NCBI RefSeq assembly: GCF_016862935.1
Contig: NZ_BONX01000061.1
Location: 1-41,797, forward strand
Direction: 5' to 3'
Origin: Plantactinospora mayteni
Lineage (GTDB): Bacteria > Actinomycetota > Actinomycetes > Mycobacteriales > Micromonosporaceae
Length of the DNA: 41,797 bases
Part shown: one piece after another, positions 1 through 8,183 of the stretch
How the letters are laid out: the number at the start of each line of letters is the position of its first letter
How positions within the stretch are numbered: position 1 is the stretch's first letter
Position numbers and translations under genes: made by a program
Notes under the pieces: generated by a model
Told to the model about the DNA's origin: nothing
The model's input: only the letters and a program-made list of their open reading frames with translations
Database searches by the model: none

Positions 1-144
1 TACCGATGATGTTCAGGTTACCGAAGATAACCAGTGATGGCGTCCGGCGAGGCAAGCTCGCGGCCCGCAGCGCCCCGGTCGGCAGGCGGTGACCCGCCTC
101 CCGATCGCTCATCCGTCGATGGATCTCAGGAGTTTGGTGTTGTC

Positions 145-1095
145 ATGAAAGTGTTGTTGGTTGGTGCCGGCGCGATCGGCCAGGTCATCGGTCATCAGCT
201 GTCCGTGGGCGGTGCACAGGTGAGCGTGCTGCTCCGAGCCGACGGACAGGTCCCGGCCGACCCTTATCAACTGCACCGGCTACGGAGCGGTCGAGGGCCG
301 GTCACAGAAACGTGGCTTCCGCACGAGTCGCTACGTGGGCTTGACGCCCTGCCGGATGCCCGGTGGGACGCCGTGCTGCTTTGCGTGTCGTCGGTTGTCC
401 TGCGGCACGGATGGCTCCCGGACCTGGCCAAACGGGTCGGCGGTGCCACCATCGTGTCCATTGGGCAGGATCCCGGCGACCTCGCCTTTTTGCAGGATGT
501 CTGGCCCGGTACGCAGATCGTGCAGGCAACCCCGGGGCTGTTTGCCTATCACGCGCCGATATCGAATCGCGACCGAGTCCGGTCCGGGATCGCCTACTGG
601 CTGCCCGCTGGCCCCAGCCTGCAGCTCGCGGGTGAGGCCGAACGCGTAAAGCCGTTGATCACTGCGCTGTCCAGTGGACCCTTTTCTGTCTCTGAGGCGG
701 CCGTCGGCAGCGGTGAGATGCGGGCCGCCACAACCCAACCGTATTTAGCCATGCTGGGCACGCTCGACTGGTCAGTTCCCAAACTGCGCCAGCAGCTCGC
801 CCTGCCAGCACTGGCGGCACGCGAGGCCACCACGGTGACTGCGGCGATGTACGGTATGGCGCCGCCGGGACGGCTCAGCACTTCCGCGCCGCTGACGCGT
901 GTCGCGCTGCGAGTGCTTCCCCTGCTCGTTCCCTTCGACCTGCCCGGGTATCTGCATCTTCATTTCGGCAAGCTGTCGGAACAGACCGATCAGATGATCG
1001 ACGGCTGGATCGCCGAGGGCCAGGCACGCTCGCTCCCCGTCGCCGGGCTCGAAGCCCTGCGTGCCCGGACCAGAGCGAGTAACGCCGGAAGCTGA
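145..1095 (+). CDS. Ketopantoate reductase (ApbA/PanE)-like NAD(P)-binding protein
   Basis: The 316-residue product opens with a Rossmann dinucleotide site, MKVLLVGAGAIGQVIG, the hallmark of 2-dehydropantoate 2-reductase/ApbA family enzymes, which reduce ketopantoate with NADPH in pantothenate synthesis. Length is close to the family norm of about 300. ATG 145 was chosen over the in-frame ATG 34 because the Rossmann strand begins there and CAGGAG lies 12 bases upstream; the extra 37 residues look non-coding. The C-terminal half is less typical and I cannot confirm the catalytic Lys/Glu pair, so this may be a PanE paralogue with another keto-acid substrate. It stands alone, with no pantothenate genes nearby. 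The fold is confident; the substrate is inference. Confidence 0.8.
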   Translation: MKVLLVGAGAIGQVIGHQLSVGGAQVSVLLRADGQVPADPYQLHRLRSGRGPVTETWLPHESLRGLDALPDARWDAVLLCVSSVVLRHGWLPDLAKRVGGATIVSIGQDPGDLAFLQDVWPGTQIVQATPGLFAYHAPISNRDRVRSGIAYWLPAGPSLQLAGEAERVKPLITALSSGPFSVSEAAVGSGEMRAATTQPYLAMLGTLDWSVPKLRQQLALPALAAREATTVTAAMYGMAPPGRLSTSAPLTRVALRVLPLLVPFDLPGYLHLHFGKLSEQTDQMIDGWIAEGQARSLPVAGLEALRARTRASNAGS

Positions 1096-1638
1096 ACGGC
1101 CCGGCATCTCTGGGTAGGAGAGTTCCGCAGGATCAGACTCCGGGCTGGGCCTGTACACGTCATCGAGCGAACCCGGCTGCCACTTCTCCGTCACCTGTCC
1201 ACCGGTAGCGCCAGTTACCCACCTCGAAGTACGACTGTCAGCGAGGAGTCGCTGATCAAGCGGACAGGCACTCTGGCCCCAGCCAAGCAGCACGAGTTGG
1301 AAGTCGCCCTTGCACTCGCCGGCCGAGAGTGACGACGTCTGAGCTCAAGGTCGCGCGACGGCGGGACGTCCCATCGCCGGGGGAACCTCGCGTCGCCCAT
1401 CAAAGGAGGTCGGCGTAGCAAGCCCACGGTCACGTGCGCGGATCTGCCGCGCCGAGGGCGCTGGCGGCGGTGACGGACCGTGAGGTTCGAAGGGCCTCAT
1501 CTGTCGGCTTGATCAGCATGTCCGGCCTCGGTTAGCCGTTGCGCTAGCCTGGCGGAGGGCGCAGGTAAGCCTTCCTGCCGGCCAGTTGCTCTCAACCTTG
1601 CGGGCGCGGCCCGGGGCGCGGCTCGCTACGCTGGCACG
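1096..1638. other. Intergenic stretch with little coding signal
   Basis: About 540 bases separate the ketopantoate reductase-like gene and the PPOX gene. Apart from the possible toxin remnant at 1201-1332 I see no convincing gene, RNA or repeat. The last few bases hold a plausible -10 element for the PPOX gene, TACGCT at 1627-1632, ending 6 bases before its ATG. Confidence 0.4.
1201..1332 (+). pseudogene. Possible C-terminal remnant of a PemK/MazF-type toxin
   Basis: In the frame ending at TGA 1330-1332 the translation ends SLIKRTGTLAPAKQHELEV followed by ALALAGRE. This resembles the last helix region of MazF/PemK ribonuclease toxins, which commonly end with a V..LI.R.GTL pattern and an amphipathic helix. 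No start codon, ribosome site or N-terminal SH3-like barrel is visible upstream, and no antitoxin gene is adjacent. If real it is a dead stump. The resemblance is short and was judged by eye. Confidence 0.3.
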
Positions 1639-2019
1639 ATGACCGTGGCCGACGAGATCGTCCGTAGCCGGTACGTCAGTCTGACTACCTACCGCAAGGA
1701 CGGCACCCCGGTGAGCACGCCGGTCTGGCACGTACCGCACGGTGCTGAACTCTGGATCGTGACCGAAGCGGGATCGGGCAAGGTCAAGCGGATCCGGAAC
1801 AACCCGCAAGTGCGTGTGCGGCCGTGCTCCGTACGCGGGACGGTGGCGCCGGATGCGCCGAGCGTAACGGGAACGGCCCGGTTGCTGGACGACGACGGGA
1901 CGGCACTGGCCCGCAAGCTGCTGGCCAGCCGATACGTCATGTCACGGGCAGGGAACTGGTTCGCTCGCCTGCTGCGGCTACGCCGCCCCCCGATGGTCGG
2001 CATCATCGTGTCGTTCTGA
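1639..2019 (+). CDS. PPOX-class F420/FMN-dependent enzyme (pyridoxamine oxidase-like split barrel)
   Basis: The 126-residue protein has the split-barrel pattern of small actinobacterial PPOX-class enzymes: SRYVSLTTYRKDGTPVSTPVW near residues 12-32, then a strand ending in LWIVT and a segment GSGKVKRIRNNPQVRV. These proteins bind F420 or FMN and act on small redox substrates; the Rv2061/TIGR03666-type group is the closest match I recognise. Length matches that group. No Shine-Dalgarno site is visible, and TACGCT ends 6 bases upstream of the ATG, so a leaderless transcript is likely. The family is well supported; cofactor and substrate cannot be read from sequence. Confidence 0.8.
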   Translation: MTVADEIVRSRYVSLTTYRKDGTPVSTPVWHVPHGAELWIVTEAGSGKVKRIRNNPQVRVRPCSVRGTVAPDAPSVTGTARLLDDDGTALARKLLASRYVMSRAGNWFARLLRLRRPPMVGIIVSF

Positions 2020-2263
2020 TCGACCCGGCTTTCCGACCGGAAAGCCACCCAGAACGCCCTCGCCGGCCGAAGCAAAGGGGACCGACGCACCACGGGCGCC
2101 GCCGGTAGCGAGGGACGACTTGGTCGGTGAGCCGGCTGTGGGCCGTCGTCTCTGCGGCAAGAGACCCGGAACTGCCGATGTGAGTGCGTCGCCTACAGGC
2201 GTTCACCGTGGTGGACCGGTCACCGCCTGGCCGATCAGGAATGGGTGATTCGAGAACGGACGC

Positions 2264-2926
2264 CTATCTGCGGGCAGTGATGCCGGTCAGGAATATGTCC
2301 ACTCCGGCGCGGAACTGCTCACGGTCGTCATGTTCGCGCAGCTGCGAGGCCGCGTCCTGCACGATCGGGTCCGGGTCGTGTTGCGCCCATTGTGCCGCCA
2401 GAGTCTCCAGGTATGCCTTGCGATCCGCGTCGCTGGTCGCCCGCCGGGCCCCGGCGGCGTATTGCGCTGCCGCGCCGAGGACGTAGTTGACCAACGCTGA
2501 TCCGGCGTCCGCCCTGGCCGGCCCAGGCACGCCGAGGCGCTGCAGCTGCGACCCGACACTCTTCCAGATCCGGAAGACGGCGGGTTGCCATGGTTCGCGG
2601 GAGAGCTGGGTCCCGACCCACGGGTGCGCGTCGATCGCGTCGAAGATCCCGAGCGCGAGAGCACGGATGGCCCGCTCAGGGTCGTCGTCGCCGGTTCCCG
2701 CCGTTACCCGACCCACGATGTCGTCCGTGGCGGCGGCGAGCAGTTCCTCCTTGTTGGCGACGTGGTGATAGATCGCGCCGCGGCCGGTCGAGAGGTGAGC
2801 AGTCAGCGCCCGGACCGTCAGGCCCGCCTCTCCCGTCGCGTCGAGCACCTCGACGGTCGCCTCGACGATGCGTTCCCGGGACAGCGCATCGCTGCGCCTC
2901 GTGTTTCGGGCCGTGCGGATGGTCAT
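2264..2926 (-). CDS. TetR-family transcriptional repressor
   Basis: The product is 220 residues with an N-terminal TetR helix-turn-helix (RERIVEATVEVLDATG, then LTVRALTAHLSTGRGAIYHH and VANKEELL) and a C-terminal ligand-binding domain resembling TetR_C-type sensors. ATGs at 2935 and 2932 are in frame and could also be used; none has a good ribosome site. It is divergent from the TetX-like monooxygenase, with only 81 bases between starts. Two identical-type palindromes in that gap are almost certainly its operators, so it probably represses both itself and the monooxygenase until a substrate-like ligand binds. The architecture mirrors classical tetR/tet divergons. Role inferred from context; family certain. 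Confidence 0.9.
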   Translation of the reverse strand: MTIRTARNTRRSDALSRERIVEATVEVLDATGEAGLTVRALTAHLSTGRGAIYHHVANKEELLAAATDDIVGRVTAGTGDDDPERAIRALALGIFDAIDAHPWVGTQLSREPWQPAVFRIWKSVGSQLQRLGVPGPARADAGSALVNYVLGAAAQYAAGARRATSDADRKAYLETLAAQWAQHDPDPIVQDAASQLREHDDREQFRAGVDIFLTGITARR

Positions 2927-2936
2927 GTCCATCATC

Positions 2937-2965
2937 TTGACACAGTTGGACCGGCGGTCCAATCT
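2937..2965 (+). promoter_or_regulatory. Promoter of the TetX-like monooxygenase gene
   Basis: A perfect -35 hexamer TTGACA lies at 2937-2942 and, after 17 bases, a -10-like CAATCT at 2960-2965. The spacer is almost filled by the first TetR palindrome, and the predicted start of transcription falls at the edge of the second. The -10 is weaker than the -35. Confidence 0.6.
2946..2962. promoter_or_regulatory. TetR operator, copy 1
   Basis: TTGGACCGGCGGTCCAA is a 17-bp palindrome (8-bp arms around one central base). It matches copy 2 at 2971-2987 except for that base. It sits between the -35 and -10 of the forward promoter, so bound repressor would block RNA polymerase directly. Confidence 0.85.
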
Positions 2966-2970
2966 TGGAG

Positions 2971-2987
2971 TTGGACCGCCGGTCCAA
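2971..2987. promoter_or_regulatory. TetR operator, copy 2
   Basis: TTGGACCGCCGGTCCAA is a 17-bp palindrome starting 25 bp after copy 1, about two and a half helical turns, so the two dimers would sit on roughly opposite faces. It covers the predicted transcription start of the monooxygenase gene. Confidence 0.85.
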
Positions 2988-3007
2988 ACTTCTTCGAGAG
3001 GACTGAC

Positions 3008-4144
3008 ATGACTACTCCCGTCACGATCGTCGGCGCCGGCCTCGGCGGCCTCACGCTCGCCCGCGTCCTGCACCTGCATGACGTCCCGGTGACCGTCTAC
3101 GACGCTGAGGCCTCGGCCCAGGCCCGCAGTCAGGGCGGCCATCTCGACCTGCACGAGCACAACGGCCAGCGCGCCCTCGCGATCGCCGGGCTCGCCCAGG
3201 AATATCGCGCGATCATCCACGCGGGCGGTGGAGCGCAGCGGGTCCTCGACCGGCACGGCATGGTGCTGGCTGAGGTCCCCGACGACGGTTCCATGGCCCG
3301 GCCGGAAGCACTGCGGGGCGATATCCGGCGCATCCTGCTCGAGTCACTGCCGGCCGGCACCGTGCGGTGGGGCAAGAAGCTCGTCGCGGCCACTCCCCTC
3401 GCCAGGGGCCGGCACGAGCTCACCTTCGCGGACGGCTCGACGGTCACCACGAAGATTCTTGTGGGCGCCGAAGGGACCTGGTCGCGAGTAAGAGCCCTGC
3501 TGTCAGACGAGAAGCCGACGTACGCGGGCATAAGCTACGTCGACACCTACCTGCACGATGTCGACGACCGTCACCCCGAGGCGGCCAAGGCGGTCGGCGA
3601 CGGCGCCATGTACGCGCTCATCCCCGGCAAGGGATTCCTCGCCCACCGAGAAGCGAACAACATCATCCACACATACGTCGTTCTCAACCGGCCGGTCGAG
3701 TGGTTCGCCGACATAGACTTCGCCGACGCCAACGCCACGAAGACGCTGATCGCGGCCGAGTTCGAAGGATGGGCGCCCGAACTCACCGCCCTGATCACCG
3801 ACGCCGACACGGCGCCGATCCTGCGCAGCATCTACCAACTCCCCGACCGCCACCGGTGGGCCCGCATGCCCGGCGTGACGCTGCTCGGCGACGCCGCACA
3901 CGTGACCGTCCCCGGCGGCGAAGGCGCTAACATCGCCATGCTCGACGGAGCCGAACTCGGCGAGGCGATCGCCGCGCACCCCGGCGACATCGAGGCCGCC
4001 TTCGCCGCGTACGAGGAAGTGATGTTCGCCCGCAGCGAGGCAGAAGCGGTCGGCGCACACGACACCATCGACCTCATCTTCGGCGACGGCGCACCCAACG
4101 GACTCGTCAACCTGCTCAACGGCACCGACCAGGACGCCAATTGA
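3008..4144 (+). CDS. TetX-like FAD-dependent monooxygenase
   Basis: The 378-residue protein is a class A flavin monooxygenase. GAGLGG at residues 9-14 binds the FAD ADP moiety, RSQGGHLDLHEHNGQRAL at 40-57 closely follows the TetX segment GGTLDLHKGSGQEAM, and the second FAD motif GDAAH is near 294-298. TetX enzymes hydroxylate and inactivate tetracyclines; relatives hydroxylate other aromatic polyketides. Length equals TetX (about 380-390). The usual G.N.G..DA motif is changed to GANIAMLDGAEL. ATG 3008 follows GAGAGGA at suitable spacing. It is controlled by the divergent TetR gene. The antibiotic role is inference; substrate could be another aromatic compound. Confidence 0.88.
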   Translation: MTTPVTIVGAGLGGLTLARVLHLHDVPVTVYDAEASAQARSQGGHLDLHEHNGQRALAIAGLAQEYRAIIHAGGGAQRVLDRHGMVLAEVPDDGSMARPEALRGDIRRILLESLPAGTVRWGKKLVAATPLARGRHELTFADGSTVTTKILVGAEGTWSRVRALLSDEKPTYAGISYVDTYLHDVDDRHPEAAKAVGDGAMYALIPGKGFLAHREANNIIHTYVVLNRPVEWFADIDFADANATKTLIAAEFEGWAPELTALITDADTAPILRSIYQLPDRHRWARMPGVTLLGDAAHVTVPGGEGANIAMLDGAELGEAIAAHPGDIEAAFAAYEEVMFARSEAEAVGAHDTIDLIFGDGAPNGLVNLLNGTDQDAN

Positions 4145-4392
4145 CTCCGTCAGCGCCGCCCTGAAACGCCCGCCGTCCGTGCGCGCACCACCCGACTCGG
4201 AACCGTCATGTTCCGTGACCAGCCTTTCGTGCCGGTCGATGTCCGACTCTGCAGAGTTGAGTGCATTCGATCATGTCGAGGTGGGCGCGCCCTACCTGGA
4301 GGGCGATCGGAGTCGGCGATTCACTGGCGACGCGGGCCGCTTGAGCTGTCTCATTTGAGGAAGCCGAACACAACAGACGCCGACCAAACTGG

Positions 4393-4896
4393 TCATGCGT
4401 CGCGCCAGGCGTCGGTGACGCAACCTTCCTCGAACTTCCACCAACCCTGCGCCTCCCCCGACACCAGCAACTGCTTGATCGCGACCAAGTCAGCGTCCGC
4501 CGGCACATTCATCGCCACCAGCGGGAACGCCTCACTGAACGCCTCCCCGCCAAGGCCGAAGCCCCTGAACCGCTCGTGAACCGCCTGGGCGCTACGTCCG
4601 AGCGGACCATCAGGCACCGGCAGCACACGAATCGTGCAGTTGCCCGACGCCTCGACCCGCCCCACCACCCATCGCCTACCGCCATCGTCGGTCACGAAAC
4701 GCACGACGTCACCCTCCGCAACACCGTCCTGAAGGAACGGCACGTTCGCCACCCGCACCGTGTCCGCACCCACCGGCTGTGCCCACAACCCCTCGGTGTC
4801 GTGCGGCAGCCACCCCTCCCGCGGCACGAACCGAAACCAGACCTTGACCAGACCCCCATCGACCGGCACTGGACTATCGGGCGCTACCGCTGTCAC
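4393..4896 (-). CDS. DUF4265 domain protein
   Basis: The 167-residue soluble protein matches the DUF4265 pattern: KVWFRFVPREGWLPHDTEGLW near residues 18-38, then a strand-rich region and a C-terminal helix ending WWKFEEGC. The function of DUF4265 is not established. The start is GTG at 4896; a truncated small ORF ends 30 bases upstream on the same strand. Such small domains often occur in accessory or immunity-gene clusters, consistent with the DUF4288 and other orphan genes nearby, but that is contextual inference. No membrane segment or signal peptide is visible. Confidence 0.75.
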   Translation of the reverse strand: MTAVAPDSPVPVDGGLVKVWFRFVPREGWLPHDTEGLWAQPVGADTVRVANVPFLQDGVAEGDVVRFVTDDGGRRWVVGRVEASGNCTIRVLPVPDGPLGRSAQAVHERFRGFGLGGEAFSEAFPLVAMNVPADADLVAIKQLLVSGEAQGWWKFEEGCVTDAWRDA

Positions 4897-4926
4897 GCCG
4901 CGCTCACCCCACAGGTAGTCGAAAGA

Positions 4927-5101
4927 TCAGATGAACCAGATCGGCGGATGCGATGGGTTGAGGGCTTCGCGCAACGCACCGCTGGTCCGGTCGTACTCCG
5001 AGGACAGCACGTCCTCCAGCAACGGCAGCGTACGCCACAGACAGCGCCGCCTGCCTCAACCAGCGTGTCTCGGCCACCGCATAGGCCGGCTTCCCCGTCA
5101 C
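4927..5101 (-). pseudogene. Frameshifted small ORF upstream of DUF4265 gene
   Basis: Two frames carry protein-like sequence that joins near 5040. From GTG 5101 one frame reads MTGKPAYAVAETRWLRQAAL; the next frame continues LWRTLPLLEDVLSSEYDRTS and GALREALNPSHPPIWFI to TGA 4927-4929. Neither frame alone looks complete: the second has a stop just upstream and the first loses protein character after about residue 21. A one-base indel is the simplest reading. The encoded protein, about 58 residues, is not recognised. It may be a small partner of the DUF4265 gene that follows by 30 bases. Confidence 0.4.
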
Positions 5102-5120
5102 TCACCGCCAGATCCACGGC

Positions 5121-5498
5121 TCAGCGTTCGGCAACTCGATGCCCTGTTCGTCGCCGCACCGCCAAGGGCACGAAGACGGCACCGACCACCACAGCGATCA
5201 AGGCGGCACCCCACCACGGCAGCGCCGGAATGAACAGGAGCGCGAAGAACAACAGCGGTACGAAGGCCAAAGAATCCGCGACAATGTGGTCGGCTGACCA
5301 ACGCCGCATACGGGAGAACGACAGCGCACCAACGCCCAGGATCAATCAATAAGCCAGGAAGGCAAGGACACCGAGCACCGGCCCACGCCGTTCGGCCATC
5401 CCGAAACCGACGACCGTAGCAAGGCACAAGGCGCCAACGAACGTCCCGGCCTTCCCCGCAGCACTGGCAGGTCCCGGTCGCCCAGGAAGGTGTGGCAT
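5121..5498 (-). pseudogene. Small multi-pass membrane protein interrupted by an in-frame TGA
   Basis: From ATG 5498 the frame encodes MPHLPGRPGPASAAGKAG, then two hydrophobic segments ending VLGVLAFLAY, a TGA at 5346-5348, and immediately onward in the same frame LILGVGALSFSRMRRW with two more hydrophobic segments (FVPLLFFALLFIPALP and WWGAALIAVVVGAVFVPLAV) before stop 5121. Read through, it is a 125-residue protein with about four membrane spans. The stop falls between two clearly coding halves, so this is either a nonsense mutation, a sequencing error, or two short products; the second half could restart at TTG 5345. The function is unknown. Confidence 0.5.
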
Positions 5499-5625
5499 GG
5501 CAAGAGCATGCCAGAACGTCGAGCGTGCCGCATTTGGCTGCCACTCGCTCGACATCCGAATCTGCTGCCGTAGGCTGGGCGCGAGATAGCCAGCAAAGGT
5601 TGCAGGAGGCTCGGTCGCCACCTGG

Positions 5626-5988
5626 TCAGGCGCCATCGCCGATGTCACCCTGTCTCTCCTTGCCGGTATCGAAGAACGTCGTCAGGTAGGTTTGCGGGTC
5701 CAGCCCGCTCTCCCGCAGCAGTGAGAACACCTCCGCACCGTGCCCCGGTTCATCGAACAGCCGATACGCCTGAACCAGCCCCGCGAAGGTCATGTCGTGC
5801 TGCTCAGCCGCGTACCCGAGCGCCTCCGCCTCCGCTAACGCGATCGCCTGGTCGAAGTCCTGGGCCCGCCACAGCGTCAGTCGCTCTTCGTACAGCTGAC
5901 TCGCCGGGTCAGACCCCAGACGGAAGACGCATCGAGCGGAGTACCAGCCAGCCTCGCCCTGCCGGTGCCCGTTGCTCGGTTCGTCCAT
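5626..5988 (-). CDS. DUF4288-like protein
   Basis: The 120-residue protein has the DUF4288 signature WYSARCVFRLG followed by YEERLTLWRAQDFDQAIALA, an alpha-beta pattern typical of small single-domain proteins of unknown function. It is soluble with no signal peptide. ATG 5988 was chosen; GTG 6015 in the same frame is possible. The C-terminal part, GLDPQTYLTTFFDTGKER, lies outside the recognisable core. It belongs to a run of minus-strand accessory genes including DUF4265. No function can be assigned. Confidence 0.65.
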   Translation of the reverse strand: MDEPSNGHRQGEAGWYSARCVFRLGSDPASQLYEERLTLWRAQDFDQAIALAEAEALGYAAEQHDMTFAGLVQAYRLFDEPGHGAEVFSLLRESGLDPQTYLTTFFDTGKERQGDIGDGA

Positions 5989-6096
5989 CCACGCATCGTC
6001 CCACGCCGAGATCACTACGCTGATTGTTGGCTGTTACGGCTACGCCCTGTGCGGCCTGGTCAGTGCACTGGGCTGGGAACGGCACTCGTCCCGGAT

Positions 6097-6252
6097 CTAC
6101 CGCCCATGCAGGTGCGCGGCCGCTTCGCTGAGCTCCGACGATCGGTATGGGCCGAAACCGCAGTCCACAAGATAATCGACCGACGCCTCTGCGGCCTCAG
6201 CGGCAGCGGCGGCCACTGCCGGCGCGACGGCCTGACCTGCCTCGTTCAACAT
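6097..6252 (-). CDS. Very small hypothetical ORF, doubtful
   Basis: From ATG 6252 a 51-residue product begins with an alanine-rich helix and ends VDYLVDCGFGPYRSSELSE then AAAHLHGR. The composition could be a real small protein or the C-terminal end of a lost gene. No ribosome site or family is evident. The rest of the gap between the DUF4288 gene and the next plus-strand gene holds nothing I can support. Confidence 0.2.
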   Translation of the reverse strand: MLNEAGQAVAPAVAAAAAEAAEASVDYLVDCGFGPYRSSELSEAAAHLHGR

Positions 6253-6359
6253 TGTTGAAGAGCACGGCACGATCAGTGGGCTGCGAATCGTCGGAGCGGG
6301 TGGTAGGGCCACGCCGCCAGGGGTGCTCTGACCCGGACGTGTCCAGTCACACTGGGTCC

Positions 6360-6854
6360 GTGCCGACTCCGCCCCCCATTCGCAAGGTCCGGTTCGAGGT
6401 GCGCCCGTGGGGGCACGGACCGACGCCCGCACGGGAAGTGCTGCCCTACATCGACAACGTCAGCCTGGTGGACCTGGTCCGCGGCTATGAACTCGCCGCC
6501 GGGTACGACGTGCCTGGCGCGTACGCCGGAATCGTGCTGGACCACTTCAACTTCGGCGACTTGACCTCCTACCTCACCGGGGCACCGGACTCCGCGTACT
6601 GGGCGAACCGAGGTGTGATCGCGCTCCTCGGCTGCGACTGCGGGGAGGTCGGCTGCTGGCCACTCGAAGCCCTCGTCCTCCTCGATGATGGCCTGGTCAC
6701 GTGGCGCGGCTTCGCCCAACCCTTCCGCCCAAACCGCGACTACGGAACCTTCGGCCCGTTCGTGTTTCAACGGACCCAGTACGAACGGGCAGTCCGAAAG
6801 GCCGTTGCCATCACATCAATGCTCGAGGAACCAGGAGAGACGCCGCACCGCTGA
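6360..6854 (+). CDS. Conserved-looking hypothetical protein with CxCx4C motif
   Basis: The 164-residue soluble protein starts at GTG 6360 (MPTPPPIRKVRFEVRPWG); upstream codons in frame are basic and proline-rich and look non-coding. Notable features are three cysteines in GCDCGEVGCW (Cys92, Cys94, Cys99), which could bind a metal or form a disulfide, and a conserved-looking core LLGCDCGEVGCWPLEALVLL. I do not recognise the family. The protein-like composition and codon bias support a real gene. It lies on the opposite strand from the surrounding accessory genes. Confidence 0.6.
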   Translation: MPTPPPIRKVRFEVRPWGHGPTPAREVLPYIDNVSLVDLVRGYELAAGYDVPGAYAGIVLDHFNFGDLTSYLTGAPDSAYWANRGVIALLGCDCGEVGCWPLEALVLLDDGLVTWRGFAQPFRPNRDYGTFGPFVFQRTQYERAVRKAVAITSMLEEPGETPHR

Positions 6855-7097
6855 CACGGGCTGGACCAACGGCCGGCGCGCACATTTGCCGCAGAGAACC
6901 CGCGGCGGCGGGCTGCGCGCGGAGACAGAGCGTGACGGCGTACGGCTAGCGTGCGGCGTCCGATCATGCCGACGAGAGGATGTCGCGAGGGCGGTCAGTG
7001 GCGGCCCAGCCGTACCCTCCATGCCCTCGGCCCTGCGCGTCTGGACCGGACCATCAATGCCCTCGACGACTCCCGCAGCTGCCGGAAATCCTGCCGC

Positions 7098-8123
7098 TCA
7101 GTGCGGTTGAGGGGCCAGGTCCCAGACCCGGACCGTCCGATCGTCGCCTGCGCTCACGACCACGGGCCGGCCGCCCAGGGTGCCGGTTACCACCTTGCGT
7201 ACCGAATCACGATGGCCGGTCAGCAACGCCCCGATCGCCCGCCCGTCCGACAGGTCCCAGACTCGCACGGTTCCATCGGTGCCGCCGGTGACGACGACTG
7301 GGCGGTCATCGACAACGACAGTGGCCAACGTGGATATGGAGCTCGACGGCGAGCTCACGATCCGTCCGGACCGGGCGGGGCGACGGAAGCGTCCAGACCC
7401 GAACGCTCCCGGAATCCGTCAACGCCACGACCGCCAAGCCACTGCCTTGCTGGGCGATGGCGACGGCATGCATCCGCTCGTCTCCAGTGTCCTCACCGTC
7501 GTCGTTCTCATCCTCGGTGTACAACGACGAGGCCCATCGCTCACGCGAATCTACGTCCCACAGCGTGACGTCCTCACGGGTACCCGCCACGACCAGCGAA
7601 CGACCCTCGAAACGGCCGACGCCGATTGCGTCCACGGTGGACTCGGGCAACCCGACCGGAGACGACCCTGCGACCGGTTCCCACACCATGATGCCGTCCC
7701 AGTGCACTCCGCTACACGTCACGAACCGCGTCGAACCGTCCCCACCATCCAGGGCCGCCACGGCCGCGATGTACAGGCCGTTGAAGGACGTTCCGTTGAT
7801 CAACTCGCCGGTGTCGACATCCCAGAACGCGACACCCTGCTCATCGCCACCAGCCGCCAACACCACCCGTCCGCCAGAGACGGCCAACGCCAACGAGTCC
7901 AACTCGTTTCCGGCGTCCGGATACTGCGCCGCCTCCGGATCCCCGGCACAGGCGAACGGCAACATCAGGTTTCGCCAGACGTTCTGTGGCGGCTCCCAGA
8001 CCCACACCCCATCCCGACCCCAATAGGACACGCATACCACGGTCAGCCCACCTCGACCGCCGCGATGTCCCCGATCCAGCCGCCGGGCATTTCGTCACTG
8101 ACAAACGGTGCTGAATCGATCAT
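7098..8123 (-). pseudogene. WD40-repeat protein gene with two frameshifts
   Basis: Three frames together encode one beta-propeller protein. From ATG 8123 the first 26 codons read MIDSAPFVSDEMPGGWIGDI then AAVEVG and hit TGA 8043-8045; one base earlier or later the next frame continues TVVCVSYWGRDGVWVWEPP and runs to 7306 through several WD-type blades (GVAFWDVDTGE, VTLWDVDSRE, VRVWTLPSP). Near 7330 the protein moves to a third frame with textbook repeats GGTDGTVRVWDLSDGR and SAGDDRTVRVWDLA, ending at 7098. Joined, it is about 340 residues, roughly one propeller. WD40 proteins are scaffolds; in actinomycetes they are often fused to kinases or NTPases, but no such domain is here. Two indels indicate a pseudogene unless they are sequencing errors. 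Confidence 0.7.
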
Positions 8124-8183
8124 CGGGGGGACTGTAGTGCGGTGTCCACTGCCGTCGAGCGCGCGGGGCGGAAGCCAAATGGA

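Noticed and set aside
34-144. N-terminal extension of the ketopantoate reductase gene
   Set aside because: Basic, proline-rich codons without ribosome site; the Rossmann strand begins at ATG 145.
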